From positions 1 to 64,000 of the forward strand of contig CAAEXF010000135.1 in the NCBI GenBank assembly GCA_900759715.1: a stretch of DNA of 64,000 nucleotides, in the 5' to 3' direction. This document shows positions 1 through 7,325 of the stretch, in pieces. The stretch is from Clostridium_AM sp900759715 (GTDB lineage Bacteria > Bacillota > Clostridia > Clostridiales > Clostridiaceae). Under the pieces are notes generated by a model, which ran no database searches, was not told where the DNA came from, and saw nothing but the letters and a program-made list of their open reading frames with translations. Position numbers and translations under genes: made by a program. Each line of letters starts with the position of its first letter. The first letter of the stretch is position 1.

Positions 1-93
1 AAAGAAGAATCTTGATGTTAAATGCTGTAAATATAAAAATATGTAGATGATAATGCTGAATATGTAGATTTGATGAAGTAAAATGATAAAGTG

Positions 94-273
94 AAACTTA
101 CTTCAGGTGGGGTTTTAGACCCCATCTGAAGTTTAGTTGAACGAATCCAGGGACGTAGCCGCTCTTTACTCCCACTTTGAAGAAAAGCAGAGAACCAAAA
201 TCTCTGATTTTGTGTGAATCGCTTTCACAGAGTGCGATGGGAGTATTAGAGCGGGTAGTCATCGGATAAAATG
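94..273 (-). repeat. Structured dispersed repeat inserted in leader 1 (copy A)
   Basis: A roughly 180-bp block absent from the second leader copy and homologous, in inverted orientation, to 39791-40007. It folds well. CTTCAGGTGGGG pairs with CCCCATCTGAAG. CCGCTCTTTACTCCCAC pairs with the GGGAGTATTAGAGCGG arm over about 110 nt, with two smaller hairpins inside. It is flanked by GATAAAGTG and GATAAAATG, which may be an imperfect target duplication. It has no coding capacity. It could be a MITE or the structured end of a TnpB/IS605-type element; I cannot decide which. Confidence 0.7.
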
Positions 274-310
274 TTATTTGAAGATTGAAAAGCGTAATAT
301 TTACAAAATA

Positions 311-319
311 TGCTATAAT
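311..319 (+). promoter_or_regulatory. Extended -10 promoter of array 1
   Basis: TGC directly precedes TATAAT (314-319), which is an extended -10 element with a perfect Pribnow box. No good -35 lies at 17 bp, as often seen with extended -10 promoters. The same TGC-TATAAT sits in the same place in the second leader at 20436-20444. Transcription would start about 30 bp before the first ORF and could feed the whole co-oriented array. Confidence 0.6.
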
Positions 320-331
320 TAACTAAAAGAT

Positions 332-344
332 AAATAGTAATTTA
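332..344 (+). repeat. Right half-site, leader of array 1
   Basis: AAATAGTAATTTA, a 13-bp imperfect palindrome between the promoter and the SD of the first cassette gene. It marks the junction of leader and array. Confidence 0.7.
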
Positions 345-357
345 GTGAGGTGAAAAT

Positions 358-861
358 ATGTTAATGCAGAAGCCAACACCACAAATGATTGAAACGTGGA
401 AAAATACATGGAATGAATATAAGGATAAATTGCGTCCAAATCGAAAGTCAGGCACTAAAGTTTTAGAGTATCTAAAAGAAAAATATCTGTTGAAAGAGTT
501 GAAGGATGAAAAGGCTAAGCAGGTTATCATACGTAATGTACTTGATAATAAACCATTTGTAGATAAATTACCAACAGGAGCAGAGCCAGCTGTAGTTACT
601 TTTATTATTGAAAATGAAGGTAATGGAAAGTTCCTTTATGATAATCAAGATGAAATTTTTAAAAACTATAGTATATTTGTTGGTATGGAACTTAAATCGG
701 GTTTTTTCTGTGTTGAAGGCAGTAGTATGCTTTGGGATGAACTATATGCTTTTCGAGGATTAGATGAAAAGGATATACAAAATTATTACTGCGTTGCTGA
801 ATATGTATATTGTATAAAAAAGTTTGGATTTCTAAAAAGCGTCTTGGATGGTGAAATGTAA
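358..861 (+). CDS. Hypothetical protein, first cassette of array 1
   Basis: 167 residues, no family recognised. The start ATG at 358 lies 5 nt after the SD GAGGTG (347-352); an in-frame ATG two codons later is less well placed. The protein is charged and soluble, with no signal peptide or membrane segment. The N-terminal 60 residues are Lys-rich and probably helical; the C-terminal half has aromatic stretches. It is the leader-proximal gene, and its TAA stop overlaps the first bipartite site (860-899). Given the neighbouring SUFU, SUKH and LRR genes it may be an immunity-type protein, but nothing in its sequence proves that. Confidence 0.75.
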   Translation: MLMQKPTPQMIETWKNTWNEYKDKLRPNRKSGTKVLEYLKEKYLLKELKDEKAKQVIIRNVLDNKPFVDKLPTGAEPAVVTFIIENEGNGKFLYDNQDEIFKNYSIFVGMELKSGFFCVEGSSMLWDELYAFRGLDEKDIQNYYCVAEYVYCIKKFGFLKSVLDGEM

Positions 862-899
862 ATTCTTATTTAAGGTTAAGTATTATAAATAGTAATTTA
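860..899 (+). repeat. Bipartite cassette site 1
   Basis: Left half AAATTCTTATTTA, spacer with GGTTAAGTATTAT, right half AAATAGTAATTTA. The first A of the left half is the second base of the TAA stop of the gene before it. Confidence 0.8.
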
Positions 900-916
900 A
901 CAGATGAGGTACAAAA

Positions 917-1474
917 ATGAAAAATTTCAAAAGGTGTTATCCTTTATTTTCGCTTTGTGGTTTAAACTGTGGGCTGTGTTCAATGCACTTGGATAATTAT
1001 TGTCCTGGTTGTGGGGGTGGAGCTGGTAATCAACCATGTGCAATTGCAAGGTGTAGCCAACAGCGTGGCGGAATTGAATACTGCTATTTGTGTGATGAGT
1101 ATCCTTGTGAAAAATATGATGGTATAGATGAGTTTGACTCCTTTATTACTCATCGCAATCAGTTAAAGGATTTTGAGAAAGTCAAGAAAATAGGAATAGA
1201 CTCTTATCAATCTGAACTTGCTGAAAAAATAGAAATTTTAAAATATTTATTGACAAGTTACAACGATGGGCGGCGAAAGAGTTTTTTCTGCATAGCTGTT
1301 AATCTTTTGGAACTGCAAGATGTAAAATCCGTAGTGGAACAAATTGCAACTGAAACAGAATCGGACAATCTAACGCTAAAAGAAAAAGCTACACTTGCAG
1401 CAAACCTGTTTCAAACTATGGCAGCGAAGCGAAATATTGTGTTAAAACTTAATAAGAAAACCAGCAAGAAGTAG
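917..1474 (+). CDS. DUF3795-type cysteine-rich protein
   Basis: 185 residues. The N-terminal 70 residues hold the Cys clusters typical of DUF3795 proteins (CGLNCGLCSMH, CPGCGGG, CYLCDEYPC), probably a zinc or Fe-S site. The C-terminal 100 residues are helical. The biochemical role of the family is unknown. Start ATG 917 follows GAGGT (905-909) by 7 nt. It is a single-gene cassette between two bipartite sites. The next gene is another DUF3795-type protein of different sequence, so two related cassettes sit side by side. Confidence 0.8.
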   Translation: MKNFKRCYPLFSLCGLNCGLCSMHLDNYCPGCGGGAGNQPCAIARCSQQRGGIEYCYLCDEYPCEKYDGIDEFDSFITHRNQLKDFEKVKKIGIDSYQSELAEKIEILKYLLTSYNDGRRKSFFCIAVNLLELQDVKSVVEQIATETESDNLTLKEKATLAANLFQTMAAKRNIVLKLNKKTSKK

Positions 1475-1479
1475 TAGTT

Positions 1480-1519
1480 AAATTCCAATTTTAGGTTGAG
1501 TATTATAAGTAGTAATTTG
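1480..1519 (+). repeat. Bipartite cassette site 2
   Basis: Left half AAATTCCAATTTT, spacer AGGTTGAGTATTAT, right half AAGTAGTAATTTG. It is identical over all 40 bp to the site at 11906-11945, more than 10 kb away between unrelated genes. Confidence 0.85.
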
Positions 1520-1532
1520 AAGAGGTGTTAAA

Positions 1533-1907
1533 ATGAGAAGAGAATTAGGAATTGCACGTTGTGGACTTGCTTGTTGTCTGTGCTCAGAGAATATAAAATG
1601 TTCTGGTTGTAATTCAGGTGAATGTTCAGATAAAGAATGGTGTGAAAATCGTAAATGTTCTATTAAAAAAGATATAACTGCTTGTTATTTATGTAAGGAA
1701 GAATGTCATAAGGGGTTATTAAACAAAATAAAGCCTTATGGATTTACTTTATTTATTAAGAGATATGGAATTGAAGAGCTTCTTGATTGTTTAGAGAGAA
1801 ATGAAAAAAAGGGAGTAGTATATCATAGAGAAGGAATAAATGGAGATTATGATGATTTTAATAATGTTGAGGAACTAATATCTTTTATTAAATCAGGGAT
1901 TCGATAA
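1533..1907 (+). CDS. DUF3795-type cysteine-rich protein (short)
   Basis: 124 residues. The Cys pattern CGLACCLCSENIKCSGC followed by further Cys pairs (WCENRKC, CYLCKEEC) places it near DUF3795, with an N-terminal metal-binding-like segment of about 65 residues and a mixed C-terminal part. The SD AGAGGTG lies 6-7 nt before ATG 1533. Function unknown. Its TAA stop overlaps a single right half-site, so this cassette lacks the usual left half and spacer at its 3' end. Confidence 0.75.
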   Translation: MRRELGIARCGLACCLCSENIKCSGCNSGECSDKEWCENRKCSIKKDITACYLCKEECHKGLLNKIKPYGFTLFIKRYGIEELLDCLERNEKKGVVYHREGINGDYDDFNNVEELISFIKSGIR

Positions 1908-1919
1908 AATAGTAATTTG
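1907..1919 (+). repeat. Right half-site only
   Basis: AAATAGTAATTTG starts at the last base of the TAA stop of the DUF3795 gene. Confidence 0.7.
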
Positions 1920-1964
1920 AAGTATGGACTATTTATATAACCTACATTAAGGGGTGAATTTTTA

Positions 1965-2477
1965 ATGATAATTCTAATTGCTGGTAGTTCACATACAGGA
2001 AAGACACTTTTAGCTCAGAAGTTACTTAAAAAATATGGTTATCCATATCTATCTATAGATCATTTGAAGATGGGTTTAATTCGCAGTGGACAGACTACCC
2101 TTACTCCGGAAGATGATGACCTATTAACAAATTACTTATGGCCGATTGTAAGGGAAATGGTAAAAACTGCAATAGAAAACAATCAAAATTTGGTTGTTGA
2201 GGGGTGCTATATTCCCTTCAGCTGGAAGGATGATTTTAGCGATGAATATCTTGAATACATTCAGTATTATTGTCTTGTAATGACAAAAAAATACATTGAT
2301 AATCACTTTTCAGATATTAAAGGATATGAAAATATAATAGAGGGTCGCCTTGGTGATTCATTTTTAAGTCCAGAAATGCTGATAAAAGAAAATGATTCTA
2401 ATTTAGAAATGTGTAAAAAATATAGATGCGATTATATTCTGATTGATGACGAATACAAGGTAGATGTTGAACTATAA
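1965..2477 (+). CDS. P-loop kinase-like nucleotide-binding protein
   Basis: 170 residues. A clear Walker A motif, GSSHTGKT, lies at residues 7-14. A VVEGCYIP segment in mid-protein matches the strand and lid region of small-molecule kinases of the AAA_33 or 2-phosphoglycerate-kinase-like group. The substrate cannot be told. Such kinases in accessory regions may be phosphotransferases of drugs or nucleosides, but this is only an inference. The start ATG follows AAGGGGTGA. It is one cassette; a left half-site (2521-2533) follows 44 bp after its stop. Confidence 0.75.
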   Translation: MIILIAGSSHTGKTLLAQKLLKKYGYPYLSIDHLKMGLIRSGQTTLTPEDDDLLTNYLWPIVREMVKTAIENNQNLVVEGCYIPFSWKDDFSDEYLEYIQYYCLVMTKKYIDNHFSDIKGYENIIEGRLGDSFLSPEMLIKENDSNLEMCKKYRCDYILIDDEYKVDVEL

Positions 2478-2520
2478 TTTCCGTTTACCATAGAGGTTAT
2501 GAGCATAACCTCAGCCCGTC

Positions 2521-2533
2521 AAATTCCAATTTT
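2521..2533 (+). repeat. Left half-site with degenerate right part
   Basis: AAATTCCAATTTT followed by ATTGCAATAGTGATT, in which the right half has decayed. Confidence 0.6.
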
Positions 2534-2562
2534 ATTGCAATAGTGATTATCATACATTTTGA

Positions 2563-2685
2563 GATAGAAAAGATATTCAATATAAAAAATGGTCAAGGAT
2601 AAGTAAAGATTCTCTAATTGCAAAGTTTTTTGTAACCATAAATTTAAGAGAAGTCGGGTATTTAGAAGAGGTATACGATAATTAG
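2563..2685 (+). pseudogene. Remnant of a cassette gene
   Basis: About 40 in-frame codons ending in TAG, reading DRKDIQYKKWSRISK... to EEVYDN, with no start codon or RBS. Codon use is like that of the neighbours. It appears to be the 3' part of a gene whose 5' part was lost. The rest of 2478-2790 shows no other gene. Confidence 0.4.
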
Positions 2686-2791
2686 GTTATAGAAAACAGA
2701 AAATTTGGTTCTATGAGATGCAATACAGTATATAGATAATGATCATGATTTCAGATTAAATATAAAAATTGATAATTAAAGAGGTTATAAA

Positions 2792-3121
2792 ATGGATAAA
2801 GATAAATATAGAATTATCAAAATTAGTAAAGAGGCATTATATGAATTTATATATGAAAAATTTATTGAAAATCAAGAAGAGTATTTAAATGTTAATGCTT
2901 TAGAGGTAATGAATAGTTTTGAAATAGATTTTCAAAATGGTCAATTTATTTTTATTGCACATAAAAGCGAAGATGAAGATGAAAATATAATACCGTTACC
3001 TAAGGAGATTGATTTAAAAGAACTTATGAATAAAATGGAAGATACAACATCTACAATGTTTTGTGAAAATAGATATGTAGAATTATCATTGAAAGAAATT
3101 ATTGAGATGCAGAAAAATTAA
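2792..3121 (+). CDS. Hypothetical small acidic protein
   Basis: 109 residues, rich in Glu, Lys and Asn, with no recognised family, signal peptide or membrane segment. The SD AGAGG lies about 7 nt before ATG 2792. It has an acidic central loop (KSEDEDEN) and a helical C-terminus. Its TAA stop overlaps a right half-site, as for several other cassettes. Small acidic single-domain proteins of this kind are common among toxin immunity proteins, which is the best guess from context only. Confidence 0.65.
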   Translation: MDKDKYRIIKISKEALYEFIYEKFIENQEEYLNVNALEVMNSFEIDFQNGQFIFIAHKSEDEDENIIPLPKEIDLKELMNKMEDTTSTMFCENRYVELSLKEIIEMQKN

Positions 3122-3132
3122 ATAGTAATTTA
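3120..3132 (+). repeat. Right half-site only
   Basis: AAATAGTAATTTA overlaps the TAA stop at 3119-3121 and ends 15 bp before the next start codon. Confidence 0.7.
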
Positions 3133-3147
3133 GTGGAGAAAGAATGT

Positions 3148-3594
3148 ATGAGAAAAGAATTAGAATTTCCTGAAATTGATGAAAGTAAAATAGCTTATGT
3201 TAGTAGACTAATTGACTTTATTGCTGAAAATGGTACAGAGGATTGTCATAAGGAATTGGTAGAACTTAATCGTATTACAGGCAAGAAGTATAATGGAATT
3301 GAGTTCGCGGAATATTGGGGGTGGACATCATTAGATATGATTTCAAGACAAGCATTAACGCTTAATCCTCCATGCATTCGCGATTTAAGTAAAAATGAAA
3401 TTATAGAAATGATAGGTATTATAAAAAGTCATTTTGAAAATGGGGAAGATGTAGAAGCTGAATACTATACTGAACTTTTAAACAAAAGTTTACCATTATG
3501 TGATATTTTATACTATGTAATGCTTGAAGGCGAACCAGAACAGATAGCTGATAAAATGCTTGAAGATTCAAGAAATAGCATTATTTCTTTATAG
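3148..3594 (+). CDS. Hypothetical helical protein
   Basis: 148 residues. I place the start at ATG 3148, 9 nt after GGAG (3135-3138). An in-frame GTG at 3133 overlaps the half-site and has no SD. The protein looks all-alpha. A central NRITGKKYNGIEFAEYWGW segment is followed by two amphipathic helices. No family recognised; its size, acidity and place in the array fit an immunity-like orphan. A left-type half-site follows the TAG stop by 5 nt. Confidence 0.65.
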   Translation: MRKELEFPEIDESKIAYVSRLIDFIAENGTEDCHKELVELNRITGKKYNGIEFAEYWGWTSLDMISRQALTLNPPCIRDLSKNEIIEMIGIIKSHFENGEDVEAEYYTELLNKSLPLCDILYYVMLEGEPEQIADKMLEDSRNSIISL

Positions 3595-3599
3595 GAAGT

Positions 3600-3612
3600 A
3601 AATTCTAATTTG
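3600..3612 (+). repeat. Left-type half-site
   Basis: AAATTCTAATTTG, a single 13-mer with the AAATTC start of left halves and the AATTTG end of right halves. Confidence 0.65.
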
Positions 3613-3676
3613 ACAAGGAGATTATATTTATATATAGGAATTTTTCGATCAAGTTAATAGAAAGAAAGGAAAATTG

Positions 3677-4261
3677 ATGTTTATGAATATGAATGAATGC
3701 AAAGAGTTTATTAAGAGTTGTCTTGAAAAACGTTATGAGGATATAGATGATATGTTTCTGATGTTGCCAGATGTACCGGAAGAAATGAGAGCTAGTGAAC
3801 TTGATGAAGAGGGATGGGTTAAGTGGAAAATGATACCTTCAACTGTAACCGAAAGTAATTTTGAAATAATAGAAAATGAATGGGGTGTCCAATTCCCATT
3901 AATGCTTAAAGCATATTTTAAAGTATACTTCCATTACTTTGAAGAAAATGTTGGCAGGGTTCCGCCAGATGAACCATTCTATAGTCTTAATAATGCATAT
4001 AATCCAGCATTATTAACATGTGGATATTTGCCTTTTACCTGGGATTCAGAAGGATACTTTATCCGTTGTATAGATTTAAGCAATATGCCTGATGAAGATA
4101 GCTGTCCAATATATCAGATTGATCATGAGGTACTGTTTGAGTATGATGAGGAAACTATAACTAAAGAGGATATAGACAAAAATATGGTTAAAATCGAAGA
4201 GAATCTGAAATCATATCTTGAAAAAGTGCTTATAGAAAATTATAACTACGAAGAAGAATAA
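3677..4261 (+). CDS. SUKH (SMI1/KNR4)-like immunity protein
   Basis: 194 residues. The core resembles the SMI1/KNR4 (SUKH) fold: ENEWGVQFPLMLKAYFKVY (helix and Pro-containing entry strand), then LPFTWDSEGYFIRC in the position of the conserved Asp-Gly turn. SUKH proteins commonly act as immunity proteins that bind and neutralise polymorphic toxins. Start ATG 3677 is chosen over TTG 3674 because AAAGGA (3665-3670) is 6 nt upstream. No toxin gene lies nearby, so this would be an orphan immunity gene. Confidence 0.65.
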   Translation: MFMNMNECKEFIKSCLEKRYEDIDDMFLMLPDVPEEMRASELDEEGWVKWKMIPSTVTESNFEIIENEWGVQFPLMLKAYFKVYFHYFEENVGRVPPDEPFYSLNNAYNPALLTCGYLPFTWDSEGYFIRCIDLSNMPDEDSCPIYQIDHEVLFEYDEETITKEDIDKNMVKIEENLKSYLEKVLIENYNYEEE

Positions 4262-4384
4262 AAGTTTATATTGAATTGATTGGAAGTATGAAGGTTAGTG
4301 GTAATAGATTGTATAATTAAAATCACTATATAGACATTAAATTACAATATTATAGAGGAAATTATTTTATAGCGGAGGTAACCT

Positions 4385-5035
4385 ATGGGAAAAAATGATA
4401 GAGATGAATTAACTACAAGTGGCTGGGATTCAATCACAGAAATATTTGATAAAATACATCCCGGCAGACAAGTGGAGCATTATGGGGTGCTGGTTCCGTG
4501 GGAACTTGGTGGCAATGATCCATTGCGTGGTATCAGCGTTTATGATGCTGGCGATTACTGGCATTTTGTAACCTATGGTCTGTCCGAGTTGTATGAAAAG
4601 GAATCGAAAGACCTTGAATGGAGCGGGTATGGAATGGAATTTACCCTGAAGCTAAAGAAAAGAAATAAAAACGAAATGAAATCAGAAGAAAATGAGTTGA
4701 ATGCAGAGTTTCGGTGTGTCTGTGGAAATCTTCAAAGTATAGCAAGACTGACTTTCACACAAGGCGAATTGTTTCTGCCAAATGAGTACATATATACGGG
4801 ACAGACAATAGGAATTGATTTGAAGCAGACATCTAAGTTGACAGGCTTCATACTTGTAGAGGATGAACTGGCAGGTATGATTAATACTCCAAATGGGAAA
4901 GTGCAGTTTGTGGAACTTATTGGAGCAACAGATGCAGAATTGAAAGCAATTATTGATAAGAAATTAAGAGTAAAGGAATTATTTGAAAGACTGGATTCAG
5001 AATACACAGATTATGAACGTGAAAGCTTATTTTAA
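4385..5035 (+). CDS. SUFU-domain protein (probable toxin immunity)
   Basis: 216 residues. The segments GWDSITEIFDKIHPGRQVEHYG, GGNDPLRGISVYD and YWHFVTYGLSELYEKE follow the Suppressor-of-fused domain pattern, and WSGYGMEFTLKL continues it. Bacterial SUFU proteins are a known immunity family in polymorphic toxin systems. The SD GCGGAGGT (4373-4380) is strong. Base composition is slightly less AT-rich than the next genes, in line with separate acquisition. The 123-bp gap before it has no clear half-site, only a weak AAATTACAAT. Confidence 0.8.
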   Translation: MGKNDRDELTTSGWDSITEIFDKIHPGRQVEHYGVLVPWELGGNDPLRGISVYDAGDYWHFVTYGLSELYEKESKDLEWSGYGMEFTLKLKKRNKNEMKSEENELNAEFRCVCGNLQSIARLTFTQGELFLPNEYIYTGQTIGIDLKQTSKLTGFILVEDELAGMINTPNGKVQFVELIGATDAELKAIIDKKLRVKELFERLDSEYTDYERESLF

Positions 5036-5045
5036 TTAATGATTA

Positions 5046-5359
5046 TTTGATGAATTAAGGAATCTGGGAAATTATACCAAAATTGTTGATAAGATTGAAC
5101 AACAGATGGAGATAACATTTCTAGAGGATATTATAGAGCAATGAAGGCTTATTGTTCTAATAAGAAAATAGATCCTAAAGATATTAATGATGAACAGAAC
5201 AAGATAATTATTGAATGAGCTTGTGTTCATATTGGCTTTTACATTGAATGGATTATTAATAATAATCTGGAAGTAGACATGCATAAGGAGTATGATTCAA
5301 AAGATCTCATTGTTGAAGGAAAAACAATATTAGGGTTTTATATGCCATTGTTATTTTAG
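5046..5359 (+). pseudogene. Decayed immunity-type gene
   Basis: Two overlapping frames rebuild one protein. FDELRNLGNYTKIVDKIEQ... shifts frame near 5135 into GYYRAMKAYCSNKKIDPKDI..., which meets an in-frame TGA at about 5217 and continues as ACVHIGFYIEWIINNNLEVD and on to a TAG at 5357-5359. The HIGFYIEWIINNNLE segment resembles the DUF7832 kind of immunity-associated domain, at low certainty. No start codon or SD remains. It lies between the SUFU and SUKH cassettes with no half-site on either side. Confidence 0.55.
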
Positions 5360-5370
5360 GAGTTGATAAT

Positions 5371-6015
5371 ATGTTTGATTTTTCAAAAGTAGAATTTATG
5401 ACAGAAAGAAAAGTTCCTGCTAATTTGCAAGAAATAGTAGATGTAGAAAAAAAGCTTGAGTTAACTATTCCTGATGTATATAAAGAATTTTTATTAGAAA
5501 TGAATGGAGCTGAAATAAATGACGCATTGCTTTATAGTATTGATGATTTGGTAGAGATGAATATATTAAATGAAGTAAGAGAATATGCTCCTGGTTTTAT
5601 TTCTATAGGCAGTGATAATGGAGATTATGAATTATTAATGAAGGCGGCAAAAGATGAAATAGCATTCAGGCTAGTTGACGCTGGATACATGGTTCCAGAT
5701 GATGAATATGATACTATATATCCATCATTTAAAGAATGGATAACTAATGGAGCAGTACTTATTGATATTGAAGAAGAAGAGGAGGAAGAGGAGGAAGTAG
5801 GTAAACTAATATTAATTAAAGCACCTGAAAATGGAGCAAGGGATTTAAGGAAAATTGAAGAAACATTTGATATAACTTATCGTGCTTTTGAAATTCTAAA
5901 GGGATATAAGAATGTACCATTTGTATTAGCAGATAATATTATAATTAATGATGCATCAGAAAAGATAAAATTACTTGGAGATTTGGGAAAATTATTAAGA
6001 ATTGAAAAAAATTAA
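5371..6015 (+). CDS. SUKH (SMI1/KNR4) protein with acidic linker
   Basis: 214 residues. The N-terminal 130 residues match the SMI1/KNR4 fold: VEKKLELTIPDVYKEFLLEMNG, then GSDNGDYELLM and a closing FKEWI. A run of nine Glu (about 135-145) links it to a C-terminal domain of some 70 residues that I do not recognise. SD GGAG 5360-5363. In the same frame, 41 more codons follow the TAA stop up to 6141. The gene may have been cut short by a nonsense change, or a second fragment may simply abut it. Confidence 0.75.
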   Translation: MFDFSKVEFMTERKVPANLQEIVDVEKKLELTIPDVYKEFLLEMNGAEINDALLYSIDDLVEMNILNEVREYAPGFISIGSDNGDYELLMKAAKDEIAFRLVDAGYMVPDDEYDTIYPSFKEWITNGAVLIDIEEEEEEEEEVGKLILIKAPENGARDLRKIEETFDITYRAFEILKGYKNVPFVLADNIIINDASEKIKLLGDLGKLLRIEKN

Positions 6016-6141
6016 TTTCATAAGGTAGCAGAGTATAGCCATTATAGTGTTTATTATGAATTGCAGTTTATAGACGTTAATTCGGAAGAGAAAACAATTA
6101 TGGTAAATCACATAGATAAATTTCAATTTAAGGTTGAGTAA
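6016..6141 (+). pseudogene. In-frame 3' tail after the SUKH stop
   Basis: 41 codons in the same frame as the SUKH gene, starting right after its TAA and reading FHKVAEYSHYSVYYELQF... to KFQFKVE. They end at a TAA inside the bipartite site 6118-6158. No start or SD is present. It is either the lost C-terminus of the gene before it or the 3' end of another cassette gene. Confidence 0.45.
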
Positions 6142-6158
6142 TATAAATAGTAAATTTG
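6118..6158 (+). repeat. Bipartite cassette site
   Basis: Left half AAATTTCAATTTA, spacer AGGTTGAGTAATAT, right half AAATAGTAAATTTG (one base longer). The left half and spacer are translated as the last codons of the remnant ending at 6141. Confidence 0.8.
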
Positions 6159-6193
6159 TATGTGTGTCTATGTTAGAAGATGGGGAGTAACAA

Positions 6194-6847
6194 ATGGAAA
6201 TAAAATTAAAATCAAAATGGTTACAAGAATGTTTATGTGAATTTTTAAACAAGAAAGATAACATATTAAAAGAAGAAGATCTAAAGAAAATAAAATACAT
6301 TAGAATTGGGACAAGCAACGGTTACGAACTTCAATTAAGTCTTCAAGCACCACCTCAAAAATTTATTCCAAGTGATTGTGGTGATGAATACGAATGTTGT
6401 TGTATATATAATACAAAAAGATTTAATTCTATTGATGAATTTATTGAAATCGAAAAATGGGAGGATAGTTATTCTTTAGAATTAAAGGATAAAGCACTTG
6501 AGAATCAGGTGGATATCTGGGATGTGGAGTTTGAAAAAATATCAATGGAAAGTAGTAAATTTGAAGAATCTTTAGCAGGTTTTGAACCTTATGATGGTTG
6601 TTATATAAAAAAAGAATATGAAGAAGATGCTGAAAATGAGACGCTATTAAACACTGATGATTTTAAGTGCTTTACAGAATTAGAAGCCTTGAGATTTATG
6701 GATTGTTGTATTGAGATTCGTAAAATTGATTTCTTGAAGAATTTAAATAAACTCAGAATTTTGGAATTAGGCAGTGTTTCTTTAGAAAGCCTTGATGGTT
6801 TAGAGAAATTGAAGAATCTTGAAGAACTTTGCATTTGGAGGAATTAA
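6194..6847 (+). CDS. Leucine-rich-repeat protein
   Basis: 217 residues. The N-terminal 150 residues are acidic and unrecognised. The C-terminal 60 residues hold LRR units of the SDS22 type (FTELEALRFMD, LNKLRILELGSVSLESLDGLEKLKNLEEL). The chain stops in mid-repeat (CIWRN), so the LRR block looks C-terminally truncated relative to a capped solenoid. The SD GGGGAGT lies about 7 nt before ATG 6194. LRR proteins occur among immunity proteins; a binding role is likely and the partner unknown. Confidence 0.7.
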   Translation: MEIKLKSKWLQECLCEFLNKKDNILKEEDLKKIKYIRIGTSNGYELQLSLQAPPQKFIPSDCGDEYECCCIYNTKRFNSIDEFIEIEKWEDSYSLELKDKALENQVDIWDVEFEKISMESSKFEESLAGFEPYDGCYIKKEYEEDAENETLLNTDDFKCFTELEALRFMDCCIEIRKIDFLKNLNKLRILELGSVSLESLDGLEKLKNLEELCIWRN

Positions 6848-6910
6848 TATTAGGATTAAAAATTGAATTATATTAGATTTATACTATATGAAATAATTTA
6901 TTAAAAAAAC

Positions 6911-6924
6911 AAATAGTAATTTTG
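6911..6924 (+). repeat. Right half-site only
   Basis: AAATAGTAATTTTG, two bases before the AAGGAG SD of the next cassette gene. Confidence 0.65.
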
Positions 6925-6940
6925 AAAAGGAGAATAAGAA

Positions 6941-7297
6941 ATGGGATTATTCAATTTTTTTAAAAAGGATACAAGCAAACTAGATTTTTCGAAAATTGAT
7001 TCTAATGAAAAAGCTCAAGAATTGTATGAGAAAAAGATTCTTGCACCACTTTATTTGATGCCGTTACGTTTTAACGGTCAGCCTGTTCTTCAGAACACTT
7101 TATATGTGCCTCCAGTAGTAGTTACATTAAAGGACAGATATGATGATATGGTTGAAAATTTGCTAGAGCAGGAAAAGGTTAATGGCTATGAGTGTAAACC
7201 AGAGTATAGAGATAATAGTTTTATTCCTTGCTCTTTGACTATTATAGCCAAGAAAGATGGAGAAGAAATCTTTACTGAAACTATAAAAATATGGTAA
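6941..7297 (+). CDS. Hypothetical protein with MGLFNFFKK start
   Basis: 118 residues, family not recognised. The N-terminus MGLFNFFKKDTSKLD is a short basic-aromatic segment like that of the array-2 gene at 21485 (MGLFDKFKKKNMDKN), which may mark a common type of immunity or adaptor N-terminus. The rest is a compact alpha/beta domain with VVVTLKDRYDDMVENLLEQE. SD AAGGAG (6927-6932), 8 nt spacing. A left-type half-site begins 3 nt after the stop. Confidence 0.7.
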   Translation: MGLFNFFKKDTSKLDFSKIDSNEKAQELYEKKILAPLYLMPLRFNGQPVLQNTLYVPPVVVTLKDRYDDMVENLLEQEKVNGYECKPEYRDNSFIPCSLTIIAKKDGEEIFTETIKIW

Positions 7298-7299
7298 GT

Positions 7300-7312
7300 A
7301 AATTCAAATTTT
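7300..7312 (+). repeat. Left-type half-site
   Basis: AAATTCAAATTTT, followed directly by the AAAGGTGAT SD of the DUF523 gene. Confidence 0.65.
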
Positions 7313-7325
7313 AAAGGTGATAATT

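Larger units (their letters stand above)
1..345 (+). promoter_or_regulatory. Leader of cassette array 1 (interrupted copy)
   Basis: Positions 1-93 and 274-345 match the leader at 20327-20469 almost base for base. The match breaks only at an insertion (94-273) and a roughly 20-bp tandem duplication near 49-69. The leader ends in a promoter and a right half-site just before the first gene. It is non-coding. The window starts inside or at the edge of it, so more may lie upstream. Because the same leader heads a second, unrelated gene series, it is probably the fixed expression and insertion platform of these arrays; that role is inferred. Confidence 0.75.

Noticed and set aside
4321..4380. A further cassette site before the SUFU gene
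   Set aside because: Only AAATTACAAT is present; it is too weak to count.
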